Source: Bryobacteraceae bacterium
GTDB taxonomy: Bacteria > Acidobacteriota > Terriglobia > Bryobacterales > Bryobacteraceae
NCBI GenBank assembly: GCA_025980435.1
Contig: JAICXK010000020.1
Span: 1 to 35,144 of the forward strand
Length of the DNA: 35,144 nucleotides
Direction of reading: 5' to 3'
In this document: in pieces, positions 20,570-30,100 of the stretch
Position numbering within the stretch: the stretch's first letter is position 1
How the letters are laid out: each line of letters starts with the position of its first letter
Translations under genes and position numbers: made by a program
Notes under the pieces: generated by a model
Database searches by the model: none
Seen by the model: only the letters and a program-made list of their open reading frames with translations
Told to the model about the DNA's origin: nothing

Positions 20570-23500
20570 ATGCCTCAGCGTTTTTCTTCCTCTCGTGTCT
20601 TTCTACTACCGGTCTGTGTGGCCGCTTTTTTTGTTCTAGCCCAGGCGCGCGCCCAACAACCGTCTGATCAGCAGCAGGCAGAGAACAAGGACATCTTCAA
20701 GAACCTGAAATTTCGCAATCTTGGGCCGGCCGCCGCCGGCGGACGCGTAACGTCGGTTGTGGGTGTGCCCGGAGATCCAAACATCTACTACGTAGGAGCA
20801 GCAGCCGGCGGCGTATGGAAAACGGTGAATGGCGGAGCCACGTGGAAGGCGATCTTCGAACACGAGAAAACCGCTTCCATCGGTGCGATCGCGCTCGCGC
20901 CTTCGAACCCGAATTTCGTTTGGGTCGGTACCGGTGAAGCGAACATCCGCAATGACATCATCGACGGTGCGGGTGTTTACTTTTCGCCCGATGCCGGCGA
21001 ATCGTGGAAACTCATGGGCCTCGCCGATGCCGGCCAGATCTCGAGCGTGCTGGTCGATCCCAAGAACCCCGATACCGTTTTTGTGGGGGCGCTGGGGCAC
21101 GCTTGGGGCCCAAACGCCGATCGTGGCGTGTTCCGCACCACCGACGGCGGAAAAACCTGGAAGAAGGTGTTGTACGTTGACGACCTCACGGGTGTTGCCG
21201 ATCTGGCGATGGAACCGGGAAACCCGATGGTTCTGTATGCCGCCATGTGGCATGCCCGCCGCTATCCGTGGACACTGCTCGACGGCGGCGATTCAAGCGG
21301 TATTTACCGGACCACAGATGGTGGAGAAACCTGGAAAAAGCTCACCGAAGGTCTGCCGAAGGGTCCTCTCGGCCGAATCGCCATCGCGGTGGCCCCCAGC
21401 AATCCCAAACGCTTGTACGCATTGATTGCAGCGGGCAAGGGCCTTCTCTGGGAATCGAATGACATGGGCAACCATTGGACGGAGGTGACTGATAATCACG
21501 CTTTGGATGTGCGCCCGTTCTACTTTTCGAAGCTGATTGTTTCGCCGGTCGACGAGAACAACGTATACTTCCTCTCGTTCAACCTCATGGAATCGGACGA
21601 TGGCGGCAAAACGGCGCACCTGGCGGACCGCGGCGTGCACCCGGACCATCACGCGATCTGGATTGACCCGCGCGATCCGGATCGCATTATTCAAGGCAAT
21701 GACGGCGGCGCCTTTCTTAGCCTGGATGGCGCAAAATCGTGGCGCTTTCTGGATGGCTTGCCGATTGAGCAGTTCTATCAGACAGCAGTGGATTCGGAAT
21801 CGCCGTTCACAGTCTGCGGCGGTTTACAGGACAACAGCGCCTGGTGCGGTCCGTCTACGAATTTGGGCCGCAAGGGGGTGACAAACGCCGATTGGTACAC
21901 CGTAGTAGGCGGCGATGGAGAGTACGCCGTTCCTGCTCCCAGCGATTCCAACATCATCTATGCCGATGCGCAGGGCGGATACACGGTCCGCCTCGACAAG
22001 AGGACGCATGTCTCTCATTTCGTGCGGCCGTATCTGGGCAGCGTCGAAGAGACGGCGCCTTCCAATCTGAAGTACCGCTTCAATTGGACCAGCCCCATCG
22101 CGGTCTCCCGGTCAGACGCCAACGAAGTTTATCTCGGTGGGAACGTCGTCTTTAAATCTACCGATGGCGGAAAGAACTGGTTGCCCATCAGCGGCGATTT
22201 GACTCGAAATGATAAGAGCAAGCAGGTAATCTCCGGCGGCCCGGTCCATCACGACATCAGCGGAGCCGAGAACTACGACACCATCCTTTCGATTTCGATT
22301 GCGCCCACGGACCCCAAAGTGATCTGGGTGGGTACCGACGATGGATGCGTGCAGGTGACCCGCGATGGCGGCGCGCACTGGACGCGAGTGGATACCCAAA
22401 TCCAGGGCGCCCCTGAGTGGGCGCGGGTGTACCAGGTTGGAGTCTCGCCATTCGACCCAGGGACCGCTTACGTGGCGTTCGATGCCCACCAGCTTGATAA
22501 CCGGCATGCGTATGTCTACAAGACAAGCGACTATGGCAAATCATGGCAGAGTATCAGCGCAGGCTTACCGGACGCGCCCGTATACGTCATCCGTGAAGAT
22601 CCGAACATGCGCGGATTTCTGGCTCTCGGCAATGACCTGGGGCTGTTTTATTCACGCGATGCCGGTGCGCATTGGGAGCAGATCAAAGCGAATTTTCCCA
22701 CCGTGCCTGTTTGGGATCTGAAATTTGTGAAGAATTCACGAGACCTGGTGGTCGCGACGCACGGCCGCGGCGTGTTCGTCTTCGACAATATCCGCCCGTT
22801 TGAACAGCTCACGACGGAAGCCGCCGGCAAGGACTTTCATCTGCTGGATGCGAGCGATGGCATCCTCTTCCATCGCTGGGAGACGGATGAGGATCAACCC
22901 GCGTCTTTTTCAACTCCCAATGCGCCGAACGGGACAACCATTGATTACCTGCTGAAGAATAAGTTGGAGCCGAGCGATACTCAGAAGGCGCGCCACGAAA
23001 CACCGGTAAAAATCGTCGTAACCGATCAAAAGAACAACGTTATTGCAACCCGTTACGGCCCGTCGAACGAAGGCATCAACCGCTTTCTTTGGGATCTGCG
23101 CTACGACGGCACGCGGCGGCTCGAATCGGCCATTCCGCCCGAGCCTCCTGAACCGGGAGAACCGGAGCGGGCGCGGTTCTACATGCGGGGACCGCACGTG
23201 CTCCCGGGAGAGTACACGATTGCAGTGACGGTTGACGGGCAGACTCAAAAGACCACGACGCGTGTCGTGCCCGATCCCAATCTTCATCTGAACGCCGCCG
23301 ATGTCCGGACCCAAACCGAGGCGGCTCTTGCGATGCGGAGCGAGATGGCCGCATTGAACGAAATGATCGGACGTATCGAGCGCATGGAGAAGCAAATCTC
23401 TGATTTCGAGAACAGCGTCGGAGTCGATAGCGAGCCGAACGGCAAATACGAAGCGCTGCTCGGGCAAGCAGGAGATCTCGATAAGAAGCTGAAAGCCGCA

Positions 23501-23809
23501 AAGGCATCTGTTTACAATCCCGGCATTCAGCACAAGGTCGAGGAAGACGACATCCATGCCCTGGCGGATCTGCATGGACGACTTGAAGGCATCACCGGAG
23601 AATTGGCGTCGGCCTTTGACCAGCCGCCAAATGCCCTGCTTCGCGAGAAGATGGCCGAAGTGTCCAAGGAAACCACCGAACGGTTGGCTGCTTTTAATAA
23701 CCTGCTGAAGCAGGATGTGGCCAACTACAACAAGGCAGCGTACGCCGCAGGAGCGCCGACGCTTTTCTCAGGCGATGCGATTGTGGTGAAGCCCGCACCG
23801 GGTTTGTGA
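20570..23809 (+). CDS. Secreted Asp-box (VPS10/BNR-like) beta-propeller protein
   Basis: A 1,079-residue protein from ATG 20570, chosen because the signal peptide (RVFLLPVCVAAFFVLAQARA, cleavage near AQQ) starts there; GTG 20561 is an alternative. From about residue 35 to 740 it has about ten Asp-box repeats, e.g. VNGGATW, SPDAGESW, TTDGGKTW, STDGGKNW, TRDGGAHW and TSDYGKSW, predicting one or two beta-propellers as in sortilin/VPS10 and sialidase-like proteins. The C-terminal quarter has an Ig-like domain (FLWDLRYDGTRR) and a helical region with heptad-like spacing. Large acidobacterial families of this type are annotated as 'glycosyl hydrolase' without proof; no catalytic residues are recognised. 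It is probably extracellular and binds or processes polymers. Confidence 0.88.
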   Translation: MPQRFSSSRVFLLPVCVAAFFVLAQARAQQPSDQQQAENKDIFKNLKFRNLGPAAAGGRVTSVVGVPGDPNIYYVGAAAGGVWKTVNGGATWKAIFEHEKTASIGAIALAPSNPNFVWVGTGEANIRNDIIDGAGVYFSPDAGESWKLMGLADAGQISSVLVDPKNPDTVFVGALGHAWGPNADRGVFRTTDGGKTWKKVLYVDDLTGVADLAMEPGNPMVLYAAMWHARRYPWTLLDGGDSSGIYRTTDGGETWKKLTEGLPKGPLGRIAIAVAPSNPKRLYALIAAGKGLLWESNDMGNHWTEVTDNHALDVRPFYFSKLIVSPVDENNVYFLSFNLMESDDGGKTAHLADRGVHPDHHAIWIDPRDPDRIIQGNDGGAFLSLDGAKSWRFLDGLPIEQFYQTAVDSESPFTVCGGLQDNSAWCGPSTNLGRKGVTNADWYTVVGGDGEYAVPAPSDSNIIYADAQGGYTVRLDKRTHVSHFVRPYLGSVEETAPSNLKYRFNWTSPIAVSRSDANEVYLGGNVVFKSTDGGKNWLPISGDLTRNDKSKQVISGGPVHHDISGAENYDTILSISIAPTDPKVIWVGTDDGCVQVTRDGGAHWTRVDTQIQGAPEWARVYQVGVSPFDPGTAYVAFDAHQLDNRHAYVYKTSDYGKSWQSISAGLPDAPVYVIREDPNMRGFLALGNDLGLFYSRDAGAHWEQIKANFPTVPVWDLKFVKNSRDLVVATHGRGVFVFDNIRPFEQLTTEAAGKDFHLLDASDGILFHRWETDEDQPASFSTPNAPNGTTIDYLLKNKLEPSDTQKARHETPVKIVVTDQKNNVIATRYGPSNEGINRFLWDLRYDGTRRLESAIPPEPPEPGEPERARFYMRGPHVLPGEYTIAVTVDGQTQKTTTRVVPDPNLHLNAADVRTQTEAALAMRSEMAALNEMIGRIERMEKQISDFENSVGVDSEPNGKYEALLGQAGDLDKKLKAAKASVYNPGIQHKVEEDDIHALADLHGRLEGITGELASAFDQPPNALLREKMAEVSKETTERLAAFNNLLKQDVANYNKAAYAAGAPTLFSGDAIVVKPAPGL

Positions 23810-23833
23810 TGGCATAGCTGCTATAAAACGGAT

Positions 23834-25372
23834 ATGCCCCGGTATGCAGCCGTCGATATCGGCAGCAATTCAGTCCGAATGATGGCGGCGGAGGTGAATC
23901 AGGGCGAAACGCGCATTCTCGCCCAGGACCGGCAGGTCACGCGTCTGGGCGCGAGCGTCTTTCGTTCGGGGCGCATCGCGAAGGACGCGCTCGATTTTCT
24001 CTGCGCCAATCTCGCGCGCATGGCGGCAACGTACAGCCGGCTGGATATCGTCGGGTTGCGGGCCGTGGCTACCAGCGCGGTGCGGGATGCCAGTAATCAG
24101 CGGGAGTTTCTGCAGCGCGCCGGGATGGCCCTGGGCGCGAACGTGGAGGTCATCTCCGGTCCCGAAGAGGCGCGCCTGATTCATCTCGGTGTCGAATCCC
24201 GCTGGCCGCGGCCCAAAGAGCGGACGCTCATCATCGACGTAGGCGGCGGCAGCGCCGAATCGATCGTCAGTCAGGGCGGTCAACTGGTCGATGCTGTTTC
24301 CAGGCCATTGGGAGCCGTGCGATTGACTGAGGTTTTCCTTCAATCGGATCCGCCTCGAGCCGAGGAACTCCATCGCCTGGAGAGCTACATCGATGAGAAG
24401 CTGATTTCCTTCCATAAGCAGCATGGCGCGGAGAGGTTCGACCGCGCGGTAGCGACCTCGGCGACCGCGGCAGCAGTTGTCAGTGCGGTCAATCAGGTGC
24501 CTCGGTCGAGGCGCGATGAAGCCGACCGGATGCGGGCCTCGCTCAGCCAGGTGCGCGAACTCTACGGGACCCTGACCCGCAGCGGCCTCGCCGCCCGGCG
24601 GAAAATGACAGGCATCGGGCCCAAACGAGCCGAAATTGTTGTCGCTGGGGCAGCCGTATTTTTGCGGATTCTCGAACTCTTCAGCCACCGCTCGCTGTAT
24701 TACTGCGCCGCCGGAGTTCGCGACGGTATTATTGCCGATCTCGCGGCACGGGGCGTAGGTCGCGAGTTGTCGCAACTCTCCCGCGAGCAGCGTTCGTTGG
24801 TGGAAGGAATGGCTAAACGCTATGGAGTGCCTCTCAAACACGCCCGCCATGTGGCCTGCCTGGCCCATCGCCTGTTTGAGATTCTCCAACCGGTCCATCA
24901 GCTTGCGCCCGCTGCTGGAAAGCTGCTGGAAGCCTCGGCCTACCTGCATGACATCGGCCATTTCGTTAGCGGCACGGGGCATCACAAGCATTCCGCTTAT
25001 CTGGTCGCGAATTCGGACATGCCCGGATTTACCGACACGGAGCGGTTTGTCATCGCGGGGCTTTGCCGCTTTCACAGAAAATCCATGCCGCAGCCCAGGC
25101 ATACCCAGTTTCAAGCGCTCGATCCGGAATCGAAGCGCGCCGTTTTACGCCTCGCGCCGCTTCTGCGGATCGCCGACGCGCTTGATCGCGGCCACGAACA
25201 GCGAGTCCGCAATCTCACCAGTGCCATCAAAGATGGGAACGTCAGTGTAATGATCGAGACCGCGGCCGATGCCGACCTGGACCTCTGGGCGGCCAATGAG
25301 GCCGCAGACGCTTTTCTCGATACCTACGCGATTCCAATCTCCCTGCAACGGGCCAAGGTGGCTCGCCCTTAG
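23834..25372 (+). CDS. ppx: Ppx/GppA phosphatase with HD-type C-terminal domain
   Basis: A 512-residue member of the exopolyphosphatase/pppGpp phosphatase family. The ASKHA phosphate-1 motif AVDIGSNSVRMM opens the protein. ATSAVRDASN, GPEEARLIHLGV and the phosphate-2 motif IIDVGGGSAESI follow. From about residue 325 a helical HD-like domain appears (HARHVACLAHRLFE, YLHDIGHFV, HHKHSAYLV). It hydrolyses polyphosphate or pppGpp and sets stringent-response or phosphate levels. The length fits Ppx types with a C-terminal HD module. It starts 25 nt after the Asp-box gene and may be co-transcribed; a TATAAA at 23822-23827 could instead be its own -10 region. Polyphosphatase versus GppA cannot be decided from sequence. 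Confidence 0.92.
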   Translation: MPRYAAVDIGSNSVRMMAAEVNQGETRILAQDRQVTRLGASVFRSGRIAKDALDFLCANLARMAATYSRLDIVGLRAVATSAVRDASNQREFLQRAGMALGANVEVISGPEEARLIHLGVESRWPRPKERTLIIDVGGGSAESIVSQGGQLVDAVSRPLGAVRLTEVFLQSDPPRAEELHRLESYIDEKLISFHKQHGAERFDRAVATSATAAAVVSAVNQVPRSRRDEADRMRASLSQVRELYGTLTRSGLAARRKMTGIGPKRAEIVVAGAAVFLRILELFSHRSLYYCAAGVRDGIIADLAARGVGRELSQLSREQRSLVEGMAKRYGVPLKHARHVACLAHRLFEILQPVHQLAPAAGKLLEASAYLHDIGHFVSGTGHHKHSAYLVANSDMPGFTDTERFVIAGLCRFHRKSMPQPRHTQFQALDPESKRAVLRLAPLLRIADALDRGHEQRVRNLTSAIKDGNVSVMIETAADADLDLWAANEAADAFLDTYAIPISLQRAKVARP

Positions 25373-25380
25373 TTAATGCC

Positions 25381-25401
25381 TAGTGGCGAGGCAGTCCTCG
25401 C
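25381..25401. terminator. Hairpin between convergent genes, copy 2 of the tagtggcgaggc element
   Basis: GCGAGG (25386-25391) pairs with CCTCGC (25396-25401) across CAGT, in the 35-nt gap between the ends of ppx and the GH19-like gene. It carries the same 12-base tagtggcgaggc found at 7025. Its position suits a bidirectional terminator. Confidence 0.5.
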
Positions 25402-25407
25402 TTCCAA

Positions 25408-26406
25408 CTACTTGTAATTCAGTACGTTCAGAACCTGCTCCGCCCTTTGGCTGAACAGCGTAGCGTAGGCATTCCCGCCGTTGATGCGGCGCCCCATATT
25501 GTAGAAGGATCCGGGCGCTGGTGATGGTGCGGTTAACAGCTCGGGATCTGATGATAGCTGAAGGTAATTACCGCTGGCGCGATTGTGCAGCCCTATTGCC
25601 CGTGAGGCAATGACGAAATCGGTCTGCTGAAACAGCGCATCCCAATCGTGGTTCGAAGTGATCGTACAGACGAGATCGGGATCCAATGTCTCCCACGCAG
25701 TCCTGTACTGCAAGATCAAGGTATTAGTGCCGGTGTAATTCTGGACGAATGCGACGATCCGGCTGTAATTTGCCCGCCAGGTAACCTGGATGAAACCGCG
25801 GCCTCGAAATTTGAAAAAATCGGCCTGTTGAATGAAGCCGGTCTGAACCGGATCCAGGCTGGTGGGAAACAAGTTTTGCGGATAGACCGCCCCGTTCCAT
25901 AATTCTTTGGCATTCGGGGCTGCCCGGACCAGGTCTGAGCCCGCCAGATGGTTGTGCGCTTCCCAGAAGTGCTGGTCATCGAAGAACAATTCGCCCGCCG
26001 GTTTGTTTCCTTGACCGAGATTGTAGGATCTCTTGACGCCGGGAATATCGTTGAACGGATAGGCTAGGCCGGGGCAGCCGGCGCTGCCGCACAGTTCCGT
26101 CACGGGCATTAGTTGGGCGCCTACTTCATTTACCAGGATGCTCATGAGACCAACGAATTGCAGAAGGTTGATGGCACCGGAATCGAAGATCGCAGGGATG
26201 TTATCCCAAATCTGCTGGAATCTGGACTTTACGTCCTGGCCAGACCCGATCGCTTTACCTGCCCAAGCCTGCTTTCTTGCGCAGTTCGCGTTGAACCAGT
26301 CAATGAAGTGTGCCCCCGTTGCAGCCTGGAAGAAACTGACGATCTCGCTTCCGCTGTGGAAGTGCAACGCATTGGCAGCTTGCACCACCGGACCCGTCAG
26401 AGGCAT
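25408..26406 (-). CDS. GH19-like (chitinase class I / lysozyme superfamily) protein
   Basis: A 332-residue protein with the GH19 hallmark FKFRGRGFIQVTWRANYSR, which lines the sugar-binding cleft, and a Glu in ILVNEVGAQL at the position expected for the catalytic acid. WEAHNHLAG, and NMGRRINGG near the C-terminus, also fit the family. It would cleave chitin or peptidoglycan beta-1,4 links. No N-terminal signal peptide or membrane helix is evident, which is unusual for a secreted hydrolase and suggests holin/other export, or a cytoplasmic or phage-type role. It is divergent from the small heat-shock gene and convergent with ppx. Confidence 0.75.
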   Translation of the reverse strand: MPLTGPVVQAANALHFHSGSEIVSFFQAATGAHFIDWFNANCARKQAWAGKAIGSGQDVKSRFQQIWDNIPAIFDSGAINLLQFVGLMSILVNEVGAQLMPVTELCGSAGCPGLAYPFNDIPGVKRSYNLGQGNKPAGELFFDDQHFWEAHNHLAGSDLVRAAPNAKELWNGAVYPQNLFPTSLDPVQTGFIQQADFFKFRGRGFIQVTWRANYSRIVAFVQNYTGTNTLILQYRTAWETLDPDLVCTITSNHDWDALFQQTDFVIASRAIGLHNRASGNYLQLSSDPELLTAPSPAPGSFYNMGRRINGGNAYATLFSQRAEQVLNVLNYK

Positions 26407-26520
26407 GGTTTTCGGAGTTTACCAGAAGACAGTAGAACGGACGGCGCATCGTCAAAAGTTCCCGATCATCACGAAGCCAAAGGAACCGGGGTTCGCGTCT
26501 AACGGCATGGAGGCAAATGT
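26407..26520. promoter_or_regulatory. Divergent region between the GH19-like and hsp20 genes
   Basis: This 114-nt spacer has a strong ribosome site GGAGG at 26509-26513, 7 nt before the hsp20 ATG. I see no CIRCE-type inverted repeat and no clear -35/-10 pair, so the heat-shock control is not visible. Confidence 0.35.
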
Positions 26521-27150
26521 ATGGCGGACGTTAACGTTAAAAAACCGTCCTCACAGAGTTCAGATCCATCCCGCTCGCAAGAGCTGGAAAGGCAACAAGG
26601 CGGTGGCATGTCACGCTCGGGCAGCCGGGATCCATTCGGATTCGGGCTAAGTCCGGCAGAATTCTTCTCCAGCAACCCGTTTACCCTCATGCGGAGAATG
26701 AGCGAAGAGATGGACCGTATGTTTGGGCAATCCCTCAGCGGGCAATCGTCCGGGTGGCGAGGAGGAATCTGGTCTCCTGCGGTTGAAGTGTCTGAAGACA
26801 ACGGCAAGTTGCACGTTCATGCTGAATTACCGGGACTCAAACCGGAAGATGTGAAAGTGGAAATTACGGACGACGCTTTGGTTATCCATGGCGAACGCAA
26901 ATCCGAGCATGAACATCGCGCCGGGCAGTCCTATCGTTCCGAAAGGCGCTACGGCGAGTTCTATCGGGCCATTCCGCTTCCCGAAGGAGTCGATCCGGAG
27001 CAGGCAAAAGCAGAGTTCCGCGATGGTGTCCTGCAGATTACCGTCCCGGTGCCACAGCAGACGAGCAAGCGGAAAGAGATCCCGATTCACAGCAGCGAAG
27101 CAACATCCGGTTCCAGCACGGCGGCGGCTGCCGGGGCTGGCAAGAAATAA
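26521..27150 (+). CDS. Small heat-shock protein, Hsp20/alpha-crystallin family
   Basis: A 209-residue protein with an alpha-crystallin domain at about 84-180: WSPAVEVSEDNGKLHVHAEL, PGLKPEDVKVEI, the GERKSEHEH loop, FYRAIPLPEGVD and the core GVLQITVPVP (an A-x-x-x-G-V-L-type motif). The N-terminal arm is long (about 83 residues), polar and glycine-rich, with an amphipathic segment NPFTLMRRMSEEMDRMFG. The C-terminus carries the I-P-I type anchor KEIPIHS and an Ala-rich tail. It forms oligomers that hold unfolding proteins. It stands alone, with only 22 nt between its stop and the end of the convergent oxidoreductase gene. Confidence 0.93.
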   Translation: MADVNVKKPSSQSSDPSRSQELERQQGGGMSRSGSRDPFGFGLSPAEFFSSNPFTLMRRMSEEMDRMFGQSLSGQSSGWRGGIWSPAVEVSEDNGKLHVHAELPGLKPEDVKVEITDDALVIHGERKSEHEHRAGQSYRSERRYGEFYRAIPLPEGVDPEQAKAEFRDGVLQITVPVPQQTSKRKEIPIHSSEATSGSSTAAAAGAGKK

Positions 27151-27172
27151 ACGATGCTTGCGTCCGGCGTCT

Positions 27173-30100
27173 TTATCGCGACAGGACGCCGGCTCCGACC
27201 AACTCCGGCCGAACGCCAATCTTGCGCAGACAATGATCGACCCACAGCTTGGTTAGCTTTTCCTGCGCGCCGTTTTGCGATAAACGCGAGCGCAAACTGC
27301 CAAACTCCACCTGGTCAAGGGGCTGATCCTGATTGAAGCAGGAGAAGACCACCGTTTCTTTGCCAGTCACGGGATCTTTATGCATCTGCAGGCATTGCGC
27401 GCAGATCTCTTTCATCATGCACTGCATGGGCGAGTTGATGCTGCCAATCGCGTGATGGTCGGGCTTGAGATAAGGCCGTAGAACACCGTGGCGCGCCTGT
27501 TGGACCGCGCGCATCATCCCGTCTGAGCCGATGGCGATCAGGCGATCGACCGAGCTGAGTGGAATCTCCACATCGCCCAGATCGCCACTTCCGTAGGCGG
27601 TCATCGCCTCAACGATGTTGCCGACAAAGGCGCTGTCGTGCATGCGGCTCGGGGTAAAGCCGGGTGGCTCGTCACACACCCAGACAACTGTGTCCGCCGC
27701 CTTTTCTATCTCGTCCACCTTGTAGCGATCGATGATCTTCTTGTATCCGGCGAAATAGATCACACGCGATCCGGAAGCGCGTAGTTGCTGCCCGATGGAA
27801 AAGAGCACTGCGTTACCCAGGCCGCCGCCCGCCAGCAGAACCGTTTTCTGTGCAGGTGTTTCCGTCGGCGTTCCTGTCGGACCCATCAGAATGACAGGCT
27901 CCCCGGGTTTTAAGAGAGCGCACAAATCCGACGACCCGCCCATTTCGAGAACAATCGTCGAGAGCAGGCCCTTCTCGCGATTGACCGACGCGCCCGTAAG
28001 AGCGAGGCCCTCCATGGCAAGCGCCGTGTCTTCGGTGTGCATTGCGAGCGATTCATAGTTCTGCAGGCGGTAGAATTGGCCCGGCTTAAACGCACGGGCT
28101 GCGATGGGCGCCCGAATGACAATTTCAACAATGTTCGGAGTTAGCCGGATCACGTCTTGAACGACAGCCCGCAGCTCGTTGTTGAGCCGCGATACCAGAG
28201 CCTTGGGCGCGGGTTCAGACGGTGCGCGCCTCGCCAGCATTCGCGACAGCACCGGATAGCCCTGCTTGGCGCTGGCCATGGCCTTTACAACGTTACCCGA
28301 AAACGAGGGATGCAGATCGCCGAAGAAGCTGATGGCACGCTCATCGGGCCGGACCGATGTTAAAACATACGGTGTAACCGGCTTTGCGAGCCGCTCCGGT
28401 TTCACCGGACGGAAGTCTTCATCGACAGCCTGGAAGTAACGCCCGTCGAGCGTAAAATTGTGCTCGTCTTCGCGAGCAAGTACCGTGTTCGGTTGCGTTC
28501 CGGCCGCAACCAGAATCGTGCGTGCCGGCAATGTAACCCTTTCGCCGCTGGGCACAAGTTTTCCGGTCGCCTCGTCGAACCGCTGCTTTTCCAGGCGGAG
28601 GGCCTTCGCGCTTCCAAAAGCATCTACTTCCACTTCTTCCGGCGTAAGGCATTCGGCAAATCGCACACCCTCTTCGAGCGCCTTCGCCACCTCCTCGTGA
28701 TTCAGTGTGTAGCTTGGAGAATCGATCAGCCTGCGGCGATATGCAATAGTGACGCCGCCCCAGGAATTGAGAAGGCCGATCAGGTTCGGCGCCCGCCCCT
28801 GCCTTGCCGCCGCTGCTCTCTCGGCCCGGATCGCGCGCCCGTGCGTGAGAAACTCCTGGGCAATTTCGGCCTCGTCTTTGCTCCAGGAAGAGCGGACTTC
28901 ATGCTCTCCGAGCTCATCTCTAAGCAGTTCAAAGCGTCTTAGAAACTTTTCGACCTGGACGACGTAATACGCAAGCGATTCCGTCGCGGTATCGATAGCC
29001 GTTAGGCCGCCGCCGATGACCGCAATCGGCATCCGGATCTGCAGATTCGCGATGGATTCGAACTTTGCCGCCCCTGTGAGCTGCAGCGCCATCAAAAAGT
29101 CCGAAGCCTGCCGCACGCCACGAACCAGCCCGTTCTTCATCGGGATCACTGTCGGCCGGCCTGCGCCGGCGCAAATCGCGATATGGTCGAAACCCATCTC
29201 GAACGCGCTATCCACCGTGAGTGTGCCGCCGAAACGCACACCGCCGAACATGCTGAATTCGTTGCGCCGCTCCAGCAGCAATCGGATCACCTTCAAGAAA
29301 TTCTTGTTCCAACGAACCGTGATGCCGTATTCGGCTACCCCGCCGAAACCCGCCATGACCCGCTCGTCCAGGCGTTCGTAAATGGCGCTAATGTCCCGAA
29401 TCGGCCGCATGGGCGCGCGTTGTCCGAACGGATCGACACCTGATATCTCGCCGGGCAGCGGCTCGATCTTCAGGCCGTCTACCGCGACGACGTTGTGGCC
29501 ATCATTCATCAGGTGATGCGAAAGCGTGAAGCCGGCCGGCCCCAACCCGACCACCAGTACTTTGTATCCGGTTGACGCCTTTGGATAGGGCCTCGCGAAA
29601 TTGAGCGGATTCCAGCGTGTCAACAGGCTGTAGATCTCAAAGCCCCACGGAAGCTCCAGCACGTCTTTCAGCGTGCGTGTCTCCACCTGCGGGATATCCA
29701 CCGGATCCTGCTTCTGGAAAATGCAACCCTTCATGCAGTCGTTGCAGATTCGATGCCCGGTCCCCGCAGTCATCGGATTGTCGATCACCACAATCGCCAG
29801 CGCTCCGATCGGATTGCCGTTTCCCTTGGCGGCATTCATTTCCGAGATCTTCTCGTCCAACGGGCAGCCCGCAAGCGTCACTCCGAACACGCTCGATTTG
29901 AACGCTCCGCTTTTCTCTTTCAGGCCGGTCGAACAACTGTCTTTCCCCTGGTGGTGGCATTTGATGCAGTAATGAGCCTGATCGAGCACCCCGGTCAAGT
30001 CCATCCCAGCATCGGTGAGCTGAAATCCTTCGCGCTGCCGCCAGTGATCGCTGCTCAGCTCTAAACGAACCAATCCGTCGCCGTTCCCGGCATGTAGCGG

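Noticed and set aside
22910-23575. 221-residue minus-strand ORF inside the Asp-box protein gene
   Set aside because: Antisense shadow frame with no recognisable motif.
23870-25114. 414-residue minus-strand ORF opposite ppx
   Set aside because: Antisense to a gene with complete Ppx/GppA motifs; the translation shows no family features.
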